Positions 23,611-31,331 of a stretch of DNA of 31,331 nucleotides are shown here, in pieces. Where the stretch lies: NCBI GenBank assembly GCA_045543615.1, contig JAZPXL010000004.1, positions 1 through 31,331 of the forward strand, in the 5' to 3' direction. Each line of letters begins with the position of its first letter. The stretch's first letter is position 1. The notes beneath the pieces are model-generated. The model was not told the DNA's origin. It did no database searches and saw nothing but the letters and a program-made list of their open reading frames with translations. This DNA comes from CAG-390 sp045543615. Lineage in GTDB: Bacteria; Bacillota; Clostridia; Oscillospirales; CAG-272. The position numbers were made by a program, and so were the translations under genes.

Positions 23611-24504
23611 CTATTTCGTTATGCCAAGAGCACCGAGGCAGGCACTGAGTCGGGAGAAGGTGTCCTCTCTTGCCTCGGAGAGAGGAGTGCGACAATAGGG
23701 CGTGCAGAGGCCGAGAAGGGAAAGTGCCGCCTTTATGGGAACGGGGTTTACCTCACAGAAGAGAGTTGAGGTGAGGGGAGCGAGAGTTGAGGCAAGCGTG
23801 GCTGCCCGCTTGTGCTCGCCCGAGATAAACAGCTCGAATTGAGTCTTGCACTCACGTGGACAGAGGTTTGAGAGAACGGATATTACGCCGTCAGCACCGA
23901 GGGAAAGCAGTGGCAGGGTTGCGTTGTCATTTCCCGACCACAGCGAAAGCTCCCCACCGAGGGAGGAGAGGAATGCGCCACCGTAGGAAATGTCGCCCGT
24001 TGCATCCTTAAGACCTACGATGTTGGGTATCGCAAAAAGCTCACCCCATAGGTGTGGGGATATGTTCATACCCGTCCTTGACGGAACGGTATAGGCGATG
24101 ATGGGGAGTGAGGTGGATGCGGCAATACGGCGATAGTGTTCAACAAGCCCACGGTCAGTTGCCTTGTTGTAGTAGGGAGTGACACAGAGCAGTCCGTCTG
24201 CTCCCATCTGTTCGGCACGCCTCGCTCTGCTCTCGGCGTGCGAGGTGCAGTTTGAGCCGACGCCGACGATCACGGGAACACTTCCACCGGCACTCTCCAC
24301 GGTAATGCGAACAAGGGCATCCTTTTCCTCATCCGTAAGAGTTGATGCCTCGCCAGTAGTGCCACAGACCACAAGGGCGTCAACCCCTCCCTCAAGATTT
24401 CGGGCGACGAGACGGCGAAAGGCATCGGTGTCAAGCGCACCATTTGTTTCAAACGGCGTCACGAGTGCCGTTCCGACACCAAAAAATAATCTTTTTTTAG
24501 CCAA
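23611..24504 (-). CDS. dapA: 4-hydroxy-tetrahydrodipicolinate synthase
   Basis: DapA condenses pyruvate and aspartate semialdehyde, the first committed step to diaminopimelate and lysine. The 297-residue protein has the usual length and motifs: GTTGE (48-52) for the substrate carboxylate, PYYNK with Tyr111/Tyr112, AYTVPSRTG with Tyr138, and the Schiff-base lysine Lys166 in VGLKDATGD. The start is TTG at 24504, with AGGAG six bases upstream (24511-24515); no in-frame ATG fits. A seven-codon ATG frame overlaps this start in another frame. It is divergent from queA. The other lysine pathway genes are not in the window. Confidence 0.96.
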   Translation of the reverse strand: MAKKRLFFGVGTALVTPFETNGALDTDAFRRLVARNLEGGVDALVVCGTTGEASTLTDEEKDALVRITVESAGGSVPVIVGVGSNCTSHAESRARRAEQMGADGLLCVTPYYNKATDRGLVEHYRRIAASTSLPIIAYTVPSRTGMNISPHLWGELFAIPNIVGLKDATGDISYGGAFLSSLGGELSLWSGNDNATLPLLSLGADGVISVLSNLCPRECKTQFELFISGEHKRAATLASTLAPLTSTLFCEVNPVPIKAALSLLGLCTPYCRTPLSEAREDTFSRLSACLGALGITK

Positions 24505-24529
24505 AATAAGCTCCTTTCATAAAAAGATG

Positions 24530-24558
24530 TTGAAATCGACATATTTTTATAGTATAAT
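24530..24558 (+). promoter_or_regulatory. Promoter for the queA operon
   Basis: TTGAAA (24530-24535), 17-bp spacer, TATAAT (24553-24558). The expected start site is near 24565, almost on top of an ATG at 24567. This favours the later ATG at 24597 as the queA start. It overlaps the divergent dapA leader. Confidence 0.78.
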
Positions 24559-24596
24559 AGAGTAAAATGGATAAGTATATGCATTGTGAGATAGAT

Positions 24597-25676
24597 ATGA
24601 AAGATATTATAGTTAACGAAAAACCGAATACTTCCCTTACAACCTCGGATTTTGATTATTATCTGCCCGAAGAGCAGATAGCACAGCATCCCGCAGAGCC
24701 GAGAGATCATTCAAGGCTTCTTGTGGTAGACCGTGAGAGTGGAGAGATTGCGCACAAGCATTTCTTCGACATACTCGATTATCTCAGGGAGGGCGACACG
24801 CTTGTGGTCAATGACTCAAAGGTCATTCCCGCACGCCTTTACGGTCACGCAGAGGGCAGAGAGGATGCGGCGGTTGAATTGCTTTTGCTCCGTCAGCGTG
24901 GGGACGATCTCTGGGAAACACTTGTAAAGCCCGGCAAGAGAGCGAGAGTGGGACACAGGATGGTGTTCGGAGGCGGCGTGCTTACAGCAGAGGTCGTTGA
25001 CATCGTCGAGGAGGGCAACAGAATCGTTAAGCTCATATACGATAAGGGAGCGTTTGCCAATGTTTACGATATGCTCTCCGTGGTGGGCGTTATGCCTCTT
25101 CCACCGTATATTACCGAGAGACTTGAGGACGGTAGTCGCTACCAGACAGTATATGCAAGAGAAGAGGGCTCTGCTGCTGCACCAACGGCAGGTCTGCATT
25201 TTACAGAAGAGCTTCTTGAGAAAGTGAAGGCAAAGGGTGTCGCAGTTGTTCCCGTAATGCTCCACGTCGGACTTGGAACGTTCCGTCCCGTAAAGGAGGA
25301 AAACATCGGAGAGCATATTATGCATACGGAATATATTTCCGTAAGCGAGGAGAGCGCAAGGATCATCAATAGTCGCAGGGCGGCAGGTGGACGAACGATT
25401 TGCGTCGGCACTACATCGTGCAGAACGCTTGAGAGCGCATCCACTCCCGACGGCGAGGTTTTGCCAATGAGTGCAGACACGGGAATATTCATCTATCCCG
25501 GTTATAAATTCAAGGCGACAGATGCGCTTATAACAAATTTCCATCTGCCACGCTCCACGCTGCTTATGCTTGTATCGGCGTTCTATGAGCGAGAGAGGAT
25601 GCTGTCGGTCTACGAAACGGCTGTTAGAGAGAAGTATCGCTTCTTCTCATTTGGAGACGCCTGTCTTATTCTTTAA
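24597..25676 (+). CDS. queA: tRNA preQ1 ribosyltransferase-isomerase QueA
   Basis: QueA transfers and rearranges the ribose of S-adenosylmethionine onto preQ1 in tRNA to give epoxyqueuosine. The 359-residue protein begins its conserved part with TSDFDYYLPEEQIAQHPAEPRDHSRLL, followed by LVVNDSKVIPARLYG, AAPTAGLHFTEELL, HVGLGTFRPV, TTSCRTLES and ITNFHLPRSTLLMLVSAF, ending FSFGDACLIL. The ATG at 24597 is chosen over 24567 because the promoter start site falls at about 24565; a leaderless start at 24567 remains possible. It is first in a long plus-strand gene run with miaA, another gene modifying the tRNA anticodon loop. Confidence 0.95.
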   Translation: MKDIIVNEKPNTSLTTSDFDYYLPEEQIAQHPAEPRDHSRLLVVDRESGEIAHKHFFDILDYLREGDTLVVNDSKVIPARLYGHAEGREDAAVELLLLRQRGDDLWETLVKPGKRARVGHRMVFGGGVLTAEVVDIVEEGNRIVKLIYDKGAFANVYDMLSVVGVMPLPPYITERLEDGSRYQTVYAREEGSAAAPTAGLHFTEELLEKVKAKGVAVVPVMLHVGLGTFRPVKEENIGEHIMHTEYISVSEESARIINSRRAAGGRTICVGTTSCRTLESASTPDGEVLPMSADTGIFIYPGYKFKATDALITNFHLPRSTLLMLVSAFYERERMLSVYETAVREKYRFFSFGDACLIL

Positions 25677-25711
25677 GGTGCATAAAAAAATTATGAAAGA
25701 GAGTGGGAGCT

Positions 25712-26749
25712 ATGGAAGAAAAATATTACGAATTTAAAATATGGTCAAAGCTTGCTCCCGAGGACGAGCTATCACTTCCGAAAATCACGGAACACACAGT
25801 GACGGCTGAGCCAACTGTGGCAGTAGAGGGTAAGGATATTCCCGCAGAGGTATATCTTTCGGCTATCGGAATAAAGTACCTGACGGTGCTTCGCCTCTCC
25901 CCCTGCCCGTCAAGTAAGACGGCGTACACCTTTATGCGCAAGTACGCAGAAAAGCTCGCACATACGCTTGAGGGCGTGCTTGAGGACGAGATGGCAGAGA
26001 AGAGATTTTCTTATTTCTGCGAGAAGAATATCTATGCCCCGATAAATGAATACACCGAGATGATGACGCTGTCGGTATGGTTCGTGCGTGACGGTGGTTT
26101 TGATGGGCTTTACCGTGAAATAGTTGATACCTTTGAGCGTGTTCTGCCCGCCGCTCTTCCGTCAAAATACGGTACGGGACTGTCTCCCGAGATCGTTTTT
26201 GAGGACGGTGAGGTCGGAAAAGCCGGACTAATTGAATATTGGAAGGGGACGCCTGCGCTTACTTGGCTTGGCAGAACCCCCATAACTCACGTTTTTATAT
26301 CCGATGCTGCTCGTGTGGGCGTGAGTCGCACAGGCGAGAGAGCAAACAGGCTTTGCGTGTCGATGCCCTCGTCTCTTTATGAAATTGAGGAGTGGAGAGA
26401 GGCTTTGTGCCGTCTGCTTTGCGAGCTTACCAATCTCACAGGCGCATTCTTTGGACAGATTTGCCGTGGAGAGAGTGGAGTTGTCTCCTGGTGGTGGCAG
26501 GGAATCCCTGCCGAGCTTGGCGTTGCCTGCACGATAGGCGAGCCGTACTTCTCGCTCATCCCCGACTGCGCATCGGTCGGCAAGAGTATCGGAGGGGGCG
26601 TGGCGTATTTTGAAGAGCCGATAGGCCCGTTTATTGAGAACAAATATCTTTCACTCAAAAAGAAGAAAAAAATCGCTCGCAGAGCATCAGTTCTTCTTCC
26701 GAGTGATTTTGAGGCGGCAGAGGTAATCCCTGTCGACACATACAAATGA
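25712..26749 (+). CDS. Unrecognised soluble protein coupled to miaA
   Basis: I do not recognise this 345-residue protein. It has no signal peptide or transmembrane helix and looks like a mixed alpha/beta cytoplasmic protein. The middle has a Glu/Met-rich helix (EDEMAEKRFSYFCEKNIYAP). The second half has GKSIGGGVAYFEE, a Trp-rich VVSWWWQG strand and a lysine run LKKKKKIARR near the end. The frame also opens at a GTG at 25703; the ATG at 25712 is preferred, with AGAGAG and GGGAG upstream. Its last codons overlap the miaA start as ATGA, so the two are translationally coupled. It sits between two tRNA-modification genes, but nothing in it points directly to RNA. Confidence 0.8.
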   Translation: MEEKYYEFKIWSKLAPEDELSLPKITEHTVTAEPTVAVEGKDIPAEVYLSAIGIKYLTVLRLSPCPSSKTAYTFMRKYAEKLAHTLEGVLEDEMAEKRFSYFCEKNIYAPINEYTEMMTLSVWFVRDGGFDGLYREIVDTFERVLPAALPSKYGTGLSPEIVFEDGEVGKAGLIEYWKGTPALTWLGRTPITHVFISDAARVGVSRTGERANRLCVSMPSSLYEIEEWREALCRLLCELTNLTGAFFGQICRGESGVVSWWWQGIPAELGVACTIGEPYFSLIPDCASVGKSIGGGVAYFEEPIGPFIENKYLSLKKKKKIARRASVLLPSDFEAAEVIPVDTYK

Positions 26750-27684
26750 GCACACACGGCAAGGTAATTGCCATAGCGGGACATACTGCGTCGGGTAAAA
26801 GCTCGCTTGCACTGAAGATAGCAAGAAGGACGGGCGGAGAGATCGTTTGTTGCGACTCGATGCAGATATACAGAGGAATGGACATAGGTACTGCCAAGCC
26901 CACGGCTCTGGAGATGGCAGAGATACCACACCATATGGTAGATATTGTATCACCATCAAAGCCCTATTCCTGCGCTGAATATGTAGATGATGCAAAAAAG
27001 GCAATCGAGGACATAATAAACCGTGGACGGTTGCCAATAATATGTGGTGGAACGGGACTTTATCTCGATTGCCTGCTCTACCCAAGACCCTTCGAGGAGT
27101 CGGGTGGACACAGCGAGGTCAGGGAAAGGCTTACGATGGAGGCAGAGAGGGACGGTGCGCACGCACTTTACCTGCGACTTTGTGCCATTGATCCCGAGAG
27201 TGCCGCCACTATTCACGAAAACAATGTGCGCCGTGTGATCCGTGCGCTTGAGATCTTCGAGACAACGGGCAAAAAGAAGAGCGAGCTTGACAGAGTACAG
27301 ACACCACCGTATTTTGAGCATCTTGCCTTTGAGCTTCGCAGAACGGATATCAATGAGCGTTATTTTCGCATCGAAAGCAGAATTGATGAGATGCTTTCGG
27401 GCGGTCTGCTTGACGAAACAAGATGGCTTCTTGAGAGTGGAGTCTTTGACTCAAACACCACGGCGGCTCAAGCCATTGGCTACAAGGAGATGATCCCTTG
27501 CGTCAGGGGTGAGGCGAGCGTAGAGGCTGCAAGAGAAAAACTCATTGTGGCAACAAGACAGTACGCAAAAAGACAGGTGACCTGGTTTTCGGCAAAGAAA
27601 TATATCGAAACCGTAGGCGTGGTGTCGGGTGATGACCCCACAGATGACATTCTCGGTAAAATCAGGGATTTCCTCAACTCGTAA
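26746..27684 (+). CDS. miaA: tRNA dimethylallyltransferase MiaA
   Basis: MiaA adds a dimethylallyl group to N6 of A37 in tRNAs reading UNN codons. The 312-residue protein has the P-loop GHTASGKSS (12-20), DSMQIYRGMDIGTAKPT, the HHMVDI motif, CGGTGLYLDCLL and the C-terminal AAQAIGYKEM and TRQYAKRQVTWF motifs. The P-loop has His13 where GPTASGK is usual, and Ser instead of Thr after the lysine. The ATG overlaps the preceding stop by four bases. hlyD-like, yggS and sepF follow; no hfq lies next to it, unlike in many bacteria. Confidence 0.96.
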   Translation: MSTHGKVIAIAGHTASGKSSLALKIARRTGGEIVCCDSMQIYRGMDIGTAKPTALEMAEIPHHMVDIVSPSKPYSCAEYVDDAKKAIEDIINRGRLPIICGGTGLYLDCLLYPRPFEESGGHSEVRERLTMEAERDGAHALYLRLCAIDPESAATIHENNVRRVIRALEIFETTGKKKSELDRVQTPPYFEHLAFELRRTDINERYFRIESRIDEMLSGGLLDETRWLLESGVFDSNTTAAQAIGYKEMIPCVRGEASVEAAREKLIVATRQYAKRQVTWFSAKKYIETVGVVSGDDPTDDILGKIRDFLNS

Positions 27685-27746
27685 AAAATAAATCAAGAAA
27701 GTAAAAAACACACCCACAAAGGTGGGGGAGAGACGGACACTGCATT

Positions 27747-29270
27747 ATGAACGACAAAAGAAAGCAAAACGGACAAAAAAAGAATAATGTCAGCGTTCGC
27801 ACAGAGGGTGGAGCTGTAAGGCCGAGTACCAAAGAGGGCGTAGAGAGAGCGAGGCTTGGCTTTGATTTCTCATATTTCTTCTCATCCTTGGCGGCTCTGT
27901 CAGTAGCCGTGATTTCGGTGGGGCTTGTGCTGTATTTCGGATACCATCTTGTGAAAAACTTTTCAAGCGATGTCGAGACGGCGTTCCCACAGAAAGTTAG
28001 CGAGGTTGAGTACAGAGAGGGCGAGGGCTATATAATCAGGGACGAAATCCCGATCAAGACCACGGTTTTGGGAGTTCCGGACTATGCCGTCGAGGACGGC
28101 GAGAGAGTTGCGCTCGGCGAGAGGCTTTGCTCGCTCTATGACTCGCTTCCCGAGGACAAGAGAGCGCAGATCGAGGCGATAGACAGAGAGATCGCTCTGC
28201 TTGAAGAGAGCATTGATCCCGGCGTAGTTTCGGGTGGCCTGCCTGCCGCAACTGCATCGGTTTCGGAAAAATACGCACTAATTATGACCTACCTCGGTCG
28301 AGGTGAACACGAAAAGGCGGCGGCACTTGCCGATAGCCTGCGTGCAGCGATGAACCACGTGCAGTGGCTTGTCGGAAATACAGAAGATCTCTCGCTCAGA
28401 GTCTCCGTTCTGCTTGGCGAGAGAAGCGCACTTCTTGCGTCCTACGGTCGCAATAAGGGTACTGTAAACTCGGACAGACCGGGCTATTTCTTCTCTAATT
28501 GCGATGGATATGAGAGCGTGTTCTCCACAAAGGTGCTTGACGGACTTACCGTAGGCTCGTTTGCAGAGCTTTGCGACACCGAGGGAGAGAGTACCGAGGG
28601 TTATATCGGTAAGATAGTAAGCGAGCCTTTGTGGTATGTTGCAGTTCCTCTTTCGGGAGAGGATGCAGACGGCTTTGAGGAGGGAAGACGGTATAATATT
28701 CTGTTCTCCGACAACAACGGAATAAGACTTTCTATGAAGCTTGAGAGAGTGGTGCTCGACCTTGAGGACCACGACTCAGACGGCGACAGAAAAGAGGCTG
28801 TGCTTCTGTTCTCTACAACGGAAATGCCAAAGGATTTCGACTATATCCGTGTGCAGAATATCTATATCGAATACGCAACCTATGACGGCTACCGTGTACC
28901 GATGAGTGCTGTGCATTATTACAAGGATATGGTTGGCGTGTATGCGCAAAACGGTGGATATATACTGTTTCGCCGTATATCCCCGATATATGAGGGCGAC
29001 GGATATTATATTGTAAACGATTACAGCACCTCTGAGCCGGGACTGCCTAAGACCTACCCCTGTCTTGGATTTTCCGACTTCGGTTGCTTTGATGATTACA
29101 GTACACTAAGAGAGATGGCAAAGGCTCGTGGCTGGGAGCGCAAGAATTACGACAACGGTGGAGTCGGAGTCGTGATGGGACAGAGCCTTGAGTATTACTA
29201 TCATCTCTCCGAGCACGAGCCGATGGTTACATCGGGCAGAGAGCTTTATCACGGAAAGGCACTTAACTGA
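27747..29270 (+). CDS. HlyD-like membrane protein of the division cluster
   Basis: A 507-residue protein with a basic, disordered N-terminus (1-40), one transmembrane helix (about 46-66) and a large extracellular part. Residues 100-130 (VLGVPDYAVEDGERVALGERLCSLYDS) form a biotinyl-lipoyl-like half motif. A helical hairpin (about 130-240) and a second half motif follow (VGSFAELCDTE ... GYIGKIVSEPLWYV), the arrangement of HlyD/membrane fusion adaptors. A similar gene often precedes yggS and sepF in Clostridia, so a role at the division site or cell envelope is likely. No ABC transporter is adjacent. GGGGGAG lies 17 bases before the ATG, with a small hairpin (27713-27726) next to it. Confidence 0.8.
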   Translation: MNDKRKQNGQKKNNVSVRTEGGAVRPSTKEGVERARLGFDFSYFFSSLAALSVAVISVGLVLYFGYHLVKNFSSDVETAFPQKVSEVEYREGEGYIIRDEIPIKTTVLGVPDYAVEDGERVALGERLCSLYDSLPEDKRAQIEAIDREIALLEESIDPGVVSGGLPAATASVSEKYALIMTYLGRGEHEKAAALADSLRAAMNHVQWLVGNTEDLSLRVSVLLGERSALLASYGRNKGTVNSDRPGYFFSNCDGYESVFSTKVLDGLTVGSFAELCDTEGESTEGYIGKIVSEPLWYVAVPLSGEDADGFEEGRRYNILFSDNNGIRLSMKLERVVLDLEDHDSDGDRKEAVLLFSTTEMPKDFDYIRVQNIYIEYATYDGYRVPMSAVHYYKDMVGVYAQNGGYILFRRISPIYEGDGYYIVNDYSTSEPGLPKTYPCLGFSDFGCFDDYSTLREMAKARGWERKNYDNGGVGVVMGQSLEYYYHLSEHEPMVTSGRELYHGKALN

Positions 29271-29271
29271 T

Positions 29272-30009
29272 ATGGAAAGAGAAAAATTTGCAGAGCTGCT
29301 CGGCAGATACGATGCAGTAATGGCAAGAATAGACGAGGCGTCACAGAAATACGGTCGCAAACCCGGTGAGGTAAAACTTGTGGTTGCGGCGAAATATGCA
29401 ACAGCCGAGGAGATATGCGCACTTGCACGATACCGTGGACTTGACGTTATTGGAGAGAACAGAGTTGACACTCTGCTTGAGCATTACGAGGGACTTGAGC
29501 ACCCCGAAGAGATGAAGATACATTTCATCGGTCATCTCCAGAGAAATAAAGTAAAATACATCATTGATAAGGTCGACCTCATCCATTCGCTCGACTCACT
29601 TGCGCTTGCAGAGGAGCTTGAGCGTGCTGCGGCAAAGAGGGACATTACGGTCAGAGTCCTTGTCGAGATAAACATCGGACGAGAGGAGTCAAAAAACGGC
29701 GTGATGCCCGAGGACGCAGAGAGCTTTTGCGAGTCTCTGTCTGCCTTTCCCCATATAAAGCTGTGTGGATTTATGACTATGGCTCCTAAATCGACAAATT
29801 TTGATGAATATCTTAATTATTTTCAAGAAACTTATCAACTTGTTCTTGACATTTGGACAAAAAAACTACATAATATATATAGCCCAATATTGTCAATGGG
29901 AATGAGTGACAGCTTTGAGGCGGCAATAGCTGCCGGAGCAACACACGTAAGAGTCGGAAGCTCGGTCTTCGGGCGCACCACGGCTGATATGAAAAAGCAA
30001 ACAATGTAA
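29272..30009 (+). CDS. YggS/YlmE-type PLP homeostasis protein
   Basis: A 245-residue member of the YggS/PLPBP family, which binds pyridoxal phosphate and keeps PLP levels in balance without known catalysis. The PLP lysine is Lys41 in VVAAKYA. IGENRVDTLLEHY, IHFIGHLQRNK, LVEINIGREESKNG and LSMGMSDSFEAAIAAGATHVRVGSSVFG are all typical. The frame extends upstream into the HlyD-like gene, but the ATG at 29272, two bases after that gene's stop, gives the family N-terminus. Codons for residues 165-205 are markedly richer in A and T than the rest and contain a promoter-like sequence. sepF follows 35 bp later. Confidence 0.92.
   Translation: MEREKFAELLGRYDAVMARIDEASQKYGRKPGEVKLVVAAKYATAEEICALARYRGLDVIGENRVDTLLEHYEGLEHPEEMKIHFIGHLQRNKVKYIIDKVDLIHSLDSLALAEELERAAAKRDITVRVLVEINIGREESKNGVMPEDAESFCESLSAFPHIKLCGFMTMAPKSTNFDEYLNYFQETYQLVLDIWTKKLHNIYSPILSMGMSDSFEAAIAAGATHVRVGSSVFGRTTADMKKQTM
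29846..29874 (+). promoter_or_regulatory. Possible internal promoter for sepF
   Basis: TTGACA (29846-29851), 17-bp spacer, CATAAT (29869-29874), inside the yggS coding region. The local AT-rich codon choice supports a real signal. It would give a leader of about 165 nt before sepF. Confidence 0.5.
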
Positions 30010-30044
30010 ATATATAATTCAAAATAAATTCGGAGGAAAAGAAA

Positions 30045-30554
30045 ATGGGACTTGGAATTTTCGGTAACAAGAACAAGACACAGCAGCGCGAAGAAGAATT
30101 TGATAACGATTATTACGGAACTGAGGAAGAGGAGAGCGAAACCTATACAGCTCCCACAAGCAATCCCGAACCCTCATATGATGCTCCTGCACCTACACCT
30201 CGTGTAAATTACGGAAGCACATCGGGCGCACCCGTACAGATGAAGCTTATCAGACCCGTAAGCTATGCTGACGGTCAGGTAATAGCTGAATATCTTATGA
30301 CAAATCACCCTGTTTTGATGCACCTTGAGAACACCACAAAGGAAGTTGCACACGATCTCGCTGTATATCTTGACGGCGTAGTATATGCAATTGGTGGACA
30401 TATCCAGGCTGTATCAGATAACACAATTATGCTCTCTCCCAAGAGTATGGAAATCACCGAAGAGGTCATTGAGCCTGCAGCCGAGGGTGGAGACTCATAC
30501 CAGAGTGGCTACGGCGAGGGCTACACCGGCTACACCGGCTACGGAGTATATTAA
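30045..30554 (+). CDS. sepF: Cell division protein SepF
   Basis: SepF links the FtsZ ring to the membrane and helps septum assembly. The 169-residue protein has a short N-terminal segment that could bind membrane (MGLGIFGNK), an acidic and Pro-rich linker (17-62) and the SepF core (about 64-140: VQMKLIRPVSYADGQVI, then HLENTTKEVAHDLAVYLDGVVYAIGG and TIMLSPKSMEI). An unusual C-terminal tail of about 25 residues follows, ending in Gly/Tyr repeats (GYTGYTGYGVY). GGAGG lies seven bases before the ATG. It sits between yggS and yggT as in the ylm cluster; a stem-loop follows the stop. Confidence 0.93.
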   Translation: MGLGIFGNKNKTQQREEEFDNDYYGTEEEESETYTAPTSNPEPSYDAPAPTPRVNYGSTSGAPVQMKLIRPVSYADGQVIAEYLMTNHPVLMHLENTTKEVAHDLAVYLDGVVYAIGGHIQAVSDNTIMLSPKSMEITEEVIEPAAEGGDSYQSGYGEGYTGYTGYGVY

Positions 30555-30572
30555 ACCCTGACCGATGCTTGA

Positions 30573-30613
30573 GTGCAGCCACCGATGGTGGCTGCACCCG
30601 ATGATTTTTCGGG
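30573..30613 (+). terminator. Stem-loop between sepF and yggT, probable attenuator
   Basis: 11-bp perfect stem GTGCAGCCACC / GGTGGCTGCAC (30573-30583 and 30587-30597) with loop GAT, followed by CCCGATGATTTTTCGGG, which can form a second small hairpin. The T stretch is short and displaced, so partial termination or 3'-end protection is more likely than a full stop. Confidence 0.6.
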
Positions 30614-30633
30614 CTTTGAAAGGAATATGTTTT

Positions 30634-30915
30634 TTGGAACTTTTTTTACTGCTTACAATAAATTTTTTTGATCTGGCGATCAGCGCAGTGCTGTTTGCTA
30701 TGATGGGACGAGTAATAATGTCATTTCTGATGATCGGCGAGGACTCGAAGATCGCAGCCTTTTTGTATGCAATAACCGAACCGTTTATTATCCCCGTTAG
30801 AGTTTTATTTGAGAGATTTGGCTGGTTTCAAGGCACACCACTTGATATGTCATTCTTTTTCACATCTCTTATACTGTGTATGATAAGCACAGGATTATCT
30901 CTCATCCCTATTTAA
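30634..30915 (+). CDS. YggT-family membrane protein
   Basis: A 93-residue protein with two hydrophobic regions (about 1-28 and 62-92) around the YggT core: MMGRVIMSFLM, then AITEPFIIPVRVLFERF. YggT proteins are found next to sepF and divIVA and affect cell shape or envelope; the mechanism is unknown. The frame is open from an ATG at 30565, but that start lies in the stem-loop. A TTG at 30634 has AAAGGA nine bases upstream and gives the normal family length of about 90, so it is taken as the start. The DivIVA-like gene starts 13 bases after the stop. Confidence 0.85.
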   Translation: MELFLLLTINFFDLAISAVLFAMMGRVIMSFLMIGEDSKIAAFLYAITEPFIIPVRVLFERFGWFQGTPLDMSFFFTSLILCMISTGLSLIPI

Positions 30916-30928
30916 TAAGGAGGCAAAT

Positions 30929-31331
30929 ATGAAAATACCTTCCAGCTTTAAGGAAAAATATTCACTCGTTGGAGAGAGCTATTCTCCCGAGAACGTCGAT
31001 GCGGCACTTGCAGAGCTTTTTGCTGCGTCGAGCAAGCTTTACAAAGAAAATAATGACCTGCGCCGTGAACTTGCATCTCTGCGCCGTGAGCTTGAGCTTA
31101 CACGTCAGGCGGCAGAGAACAGCTCGGACGCAAGGCTTGAGGCAATAGAAAAAAAGATTGATGCTCTGTGCGAGAGTATGACCTATCTCGAATACCTTAT
31201 GGGCGAGGTCGGTACGGTATCGACAAATGCACATACAGAGGCAGAGAACGCCCACAGAGTTGCTCTTGATATCCTTGCGTTTGTTTCGGCAAACGGCACA
31301 CCTGTCCTTGCGTTTGAAGAGGACGAGAGTG
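30929..31331 (+). CDS. DivIVA-like coiled-coil protein, cut by the right edge
   Basis: 134 codons are visible and the frame is open at the end of the window. The ATG at 30929 has GGAGG in AATAAGGAGGCAAATATG. After a short N-terminus (MKIPSSFKEKYSLVGESYSP), residues 28-85 form a strong coiled coil rich in Glu, Arg and Leu (KLYKENNDLRRELASLRREL). A shorter helix follows, with LEYLMGEVGTVSTNAHTEAENAHRVAL. Placement after sepF and yggT, plus the coiled coil, suggests a DivIVA-family or related septum scaffold. The classic DivIVA N-terminal membrane-binding motif is not clear, so this remains a likely call. Confidence 0.65.
   Translation, partial: MKIPSSFKEKYSLVGESYSPENVDAALAELFAASSKLYKENNDLRRELASLRRELELTRQAAENSSDARLEAIEKKIDALCESMTYLEYLMGEVGTVSTNAHTEAENAHRVALDILAFVSANGTPVLAFEEDES

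Noticed and set aside
24816..25544. 242-codon open frame on the minus strand
   Set aside because: Antisense to queA; the composition is cysteine- and arginine-rich as expected for a shadow frame.

Overview
The window looks like one complete metagenomic contig from an uncultured, mid-GC Clostridia-class Firmicute (Bacillota), probably a gut species. The class is suggested by the SCIFF ranthipeptide pair (scfA/scfB), the lepA-hemW pair, the DUF1292 protein, an HlyD-like/YggS/SepF/YggT/DivIVA-like division cluster, near-consensus sigma-A promoters with 17-bp spacers, strong AGGAGG-type ribosome sites and several TTG starts. Bases 1-42 are not genomic: they match the MGI/BGISEQ reverse sequencing adapter, so the left edge is a contig end and the apparent stop in the first gene is an artefact.

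Layout. 43-1375 (minus) is pepF, cut by the contig edge. 1645-5767 (plus) holds a six-helix membrane protein, lepA-hemW and a DUF1292 protein. About 5800-6046 holds a candidate structured RNA ending in a perfect palindromic terminator. 6047-9589 (minus) is an ArsR-type regulator, a HAD phosphatase and a GH123/DUF4091 glycosidase, read from a promoter near 9820 through a leader with three tandem 10-mers. 9837-10340 is AT-rich and non-coding. 10341-12185 is typA. 12260-12783 is a repeat-rich convergent intergenic region with two strong terminator hairpins and a three-hairpin array.

12784-14457 (minus) encodes the SCIFF peptide and its radical SAM maturase, separated by a hairpin that may set their ratio. 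14521-19727 (minus) is a five-gene operon: NUDIX hydrolase, MFS transporter, membrane-anchored glycerophosphodiesterase, murQ and an Orn/Lys/Arg decarboxylase-family enzyme. 19903-21012 (plus) is an ASCH protein and tcdA. 21052-24504 (minus) is a family 4 uracil-DNA glycosylase, a MecA-like adaptor, an M42 peptidase and dapA, at least three of them with their own promoter. 24597-31331 (plus) runs queA - unknown protein - miaA - HlyD-like protein - yggS - sepF - yggT - a DivIVA-like coiled-coil protein cut by the right edge.

Most of the window is housekeeping: translation GTPases, tRNA modification (queA, miaA, tcdA), wall recycling (murQ), lysine/diaminopimelate synthesis (dapA) and division (sepF, yggT, DivIVA-like). 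The least ordinary parts are the SCIFF locus with a Cys-rich tail on the maturase, the structured RNA near 5.9 kb, the unknown protein coupled to miaA, the ArsR leader repeats and the 12.3-12.8 kb repeat region. I found no tRNA, rRNA, CRISPR array, insertion sequence or phage gene.
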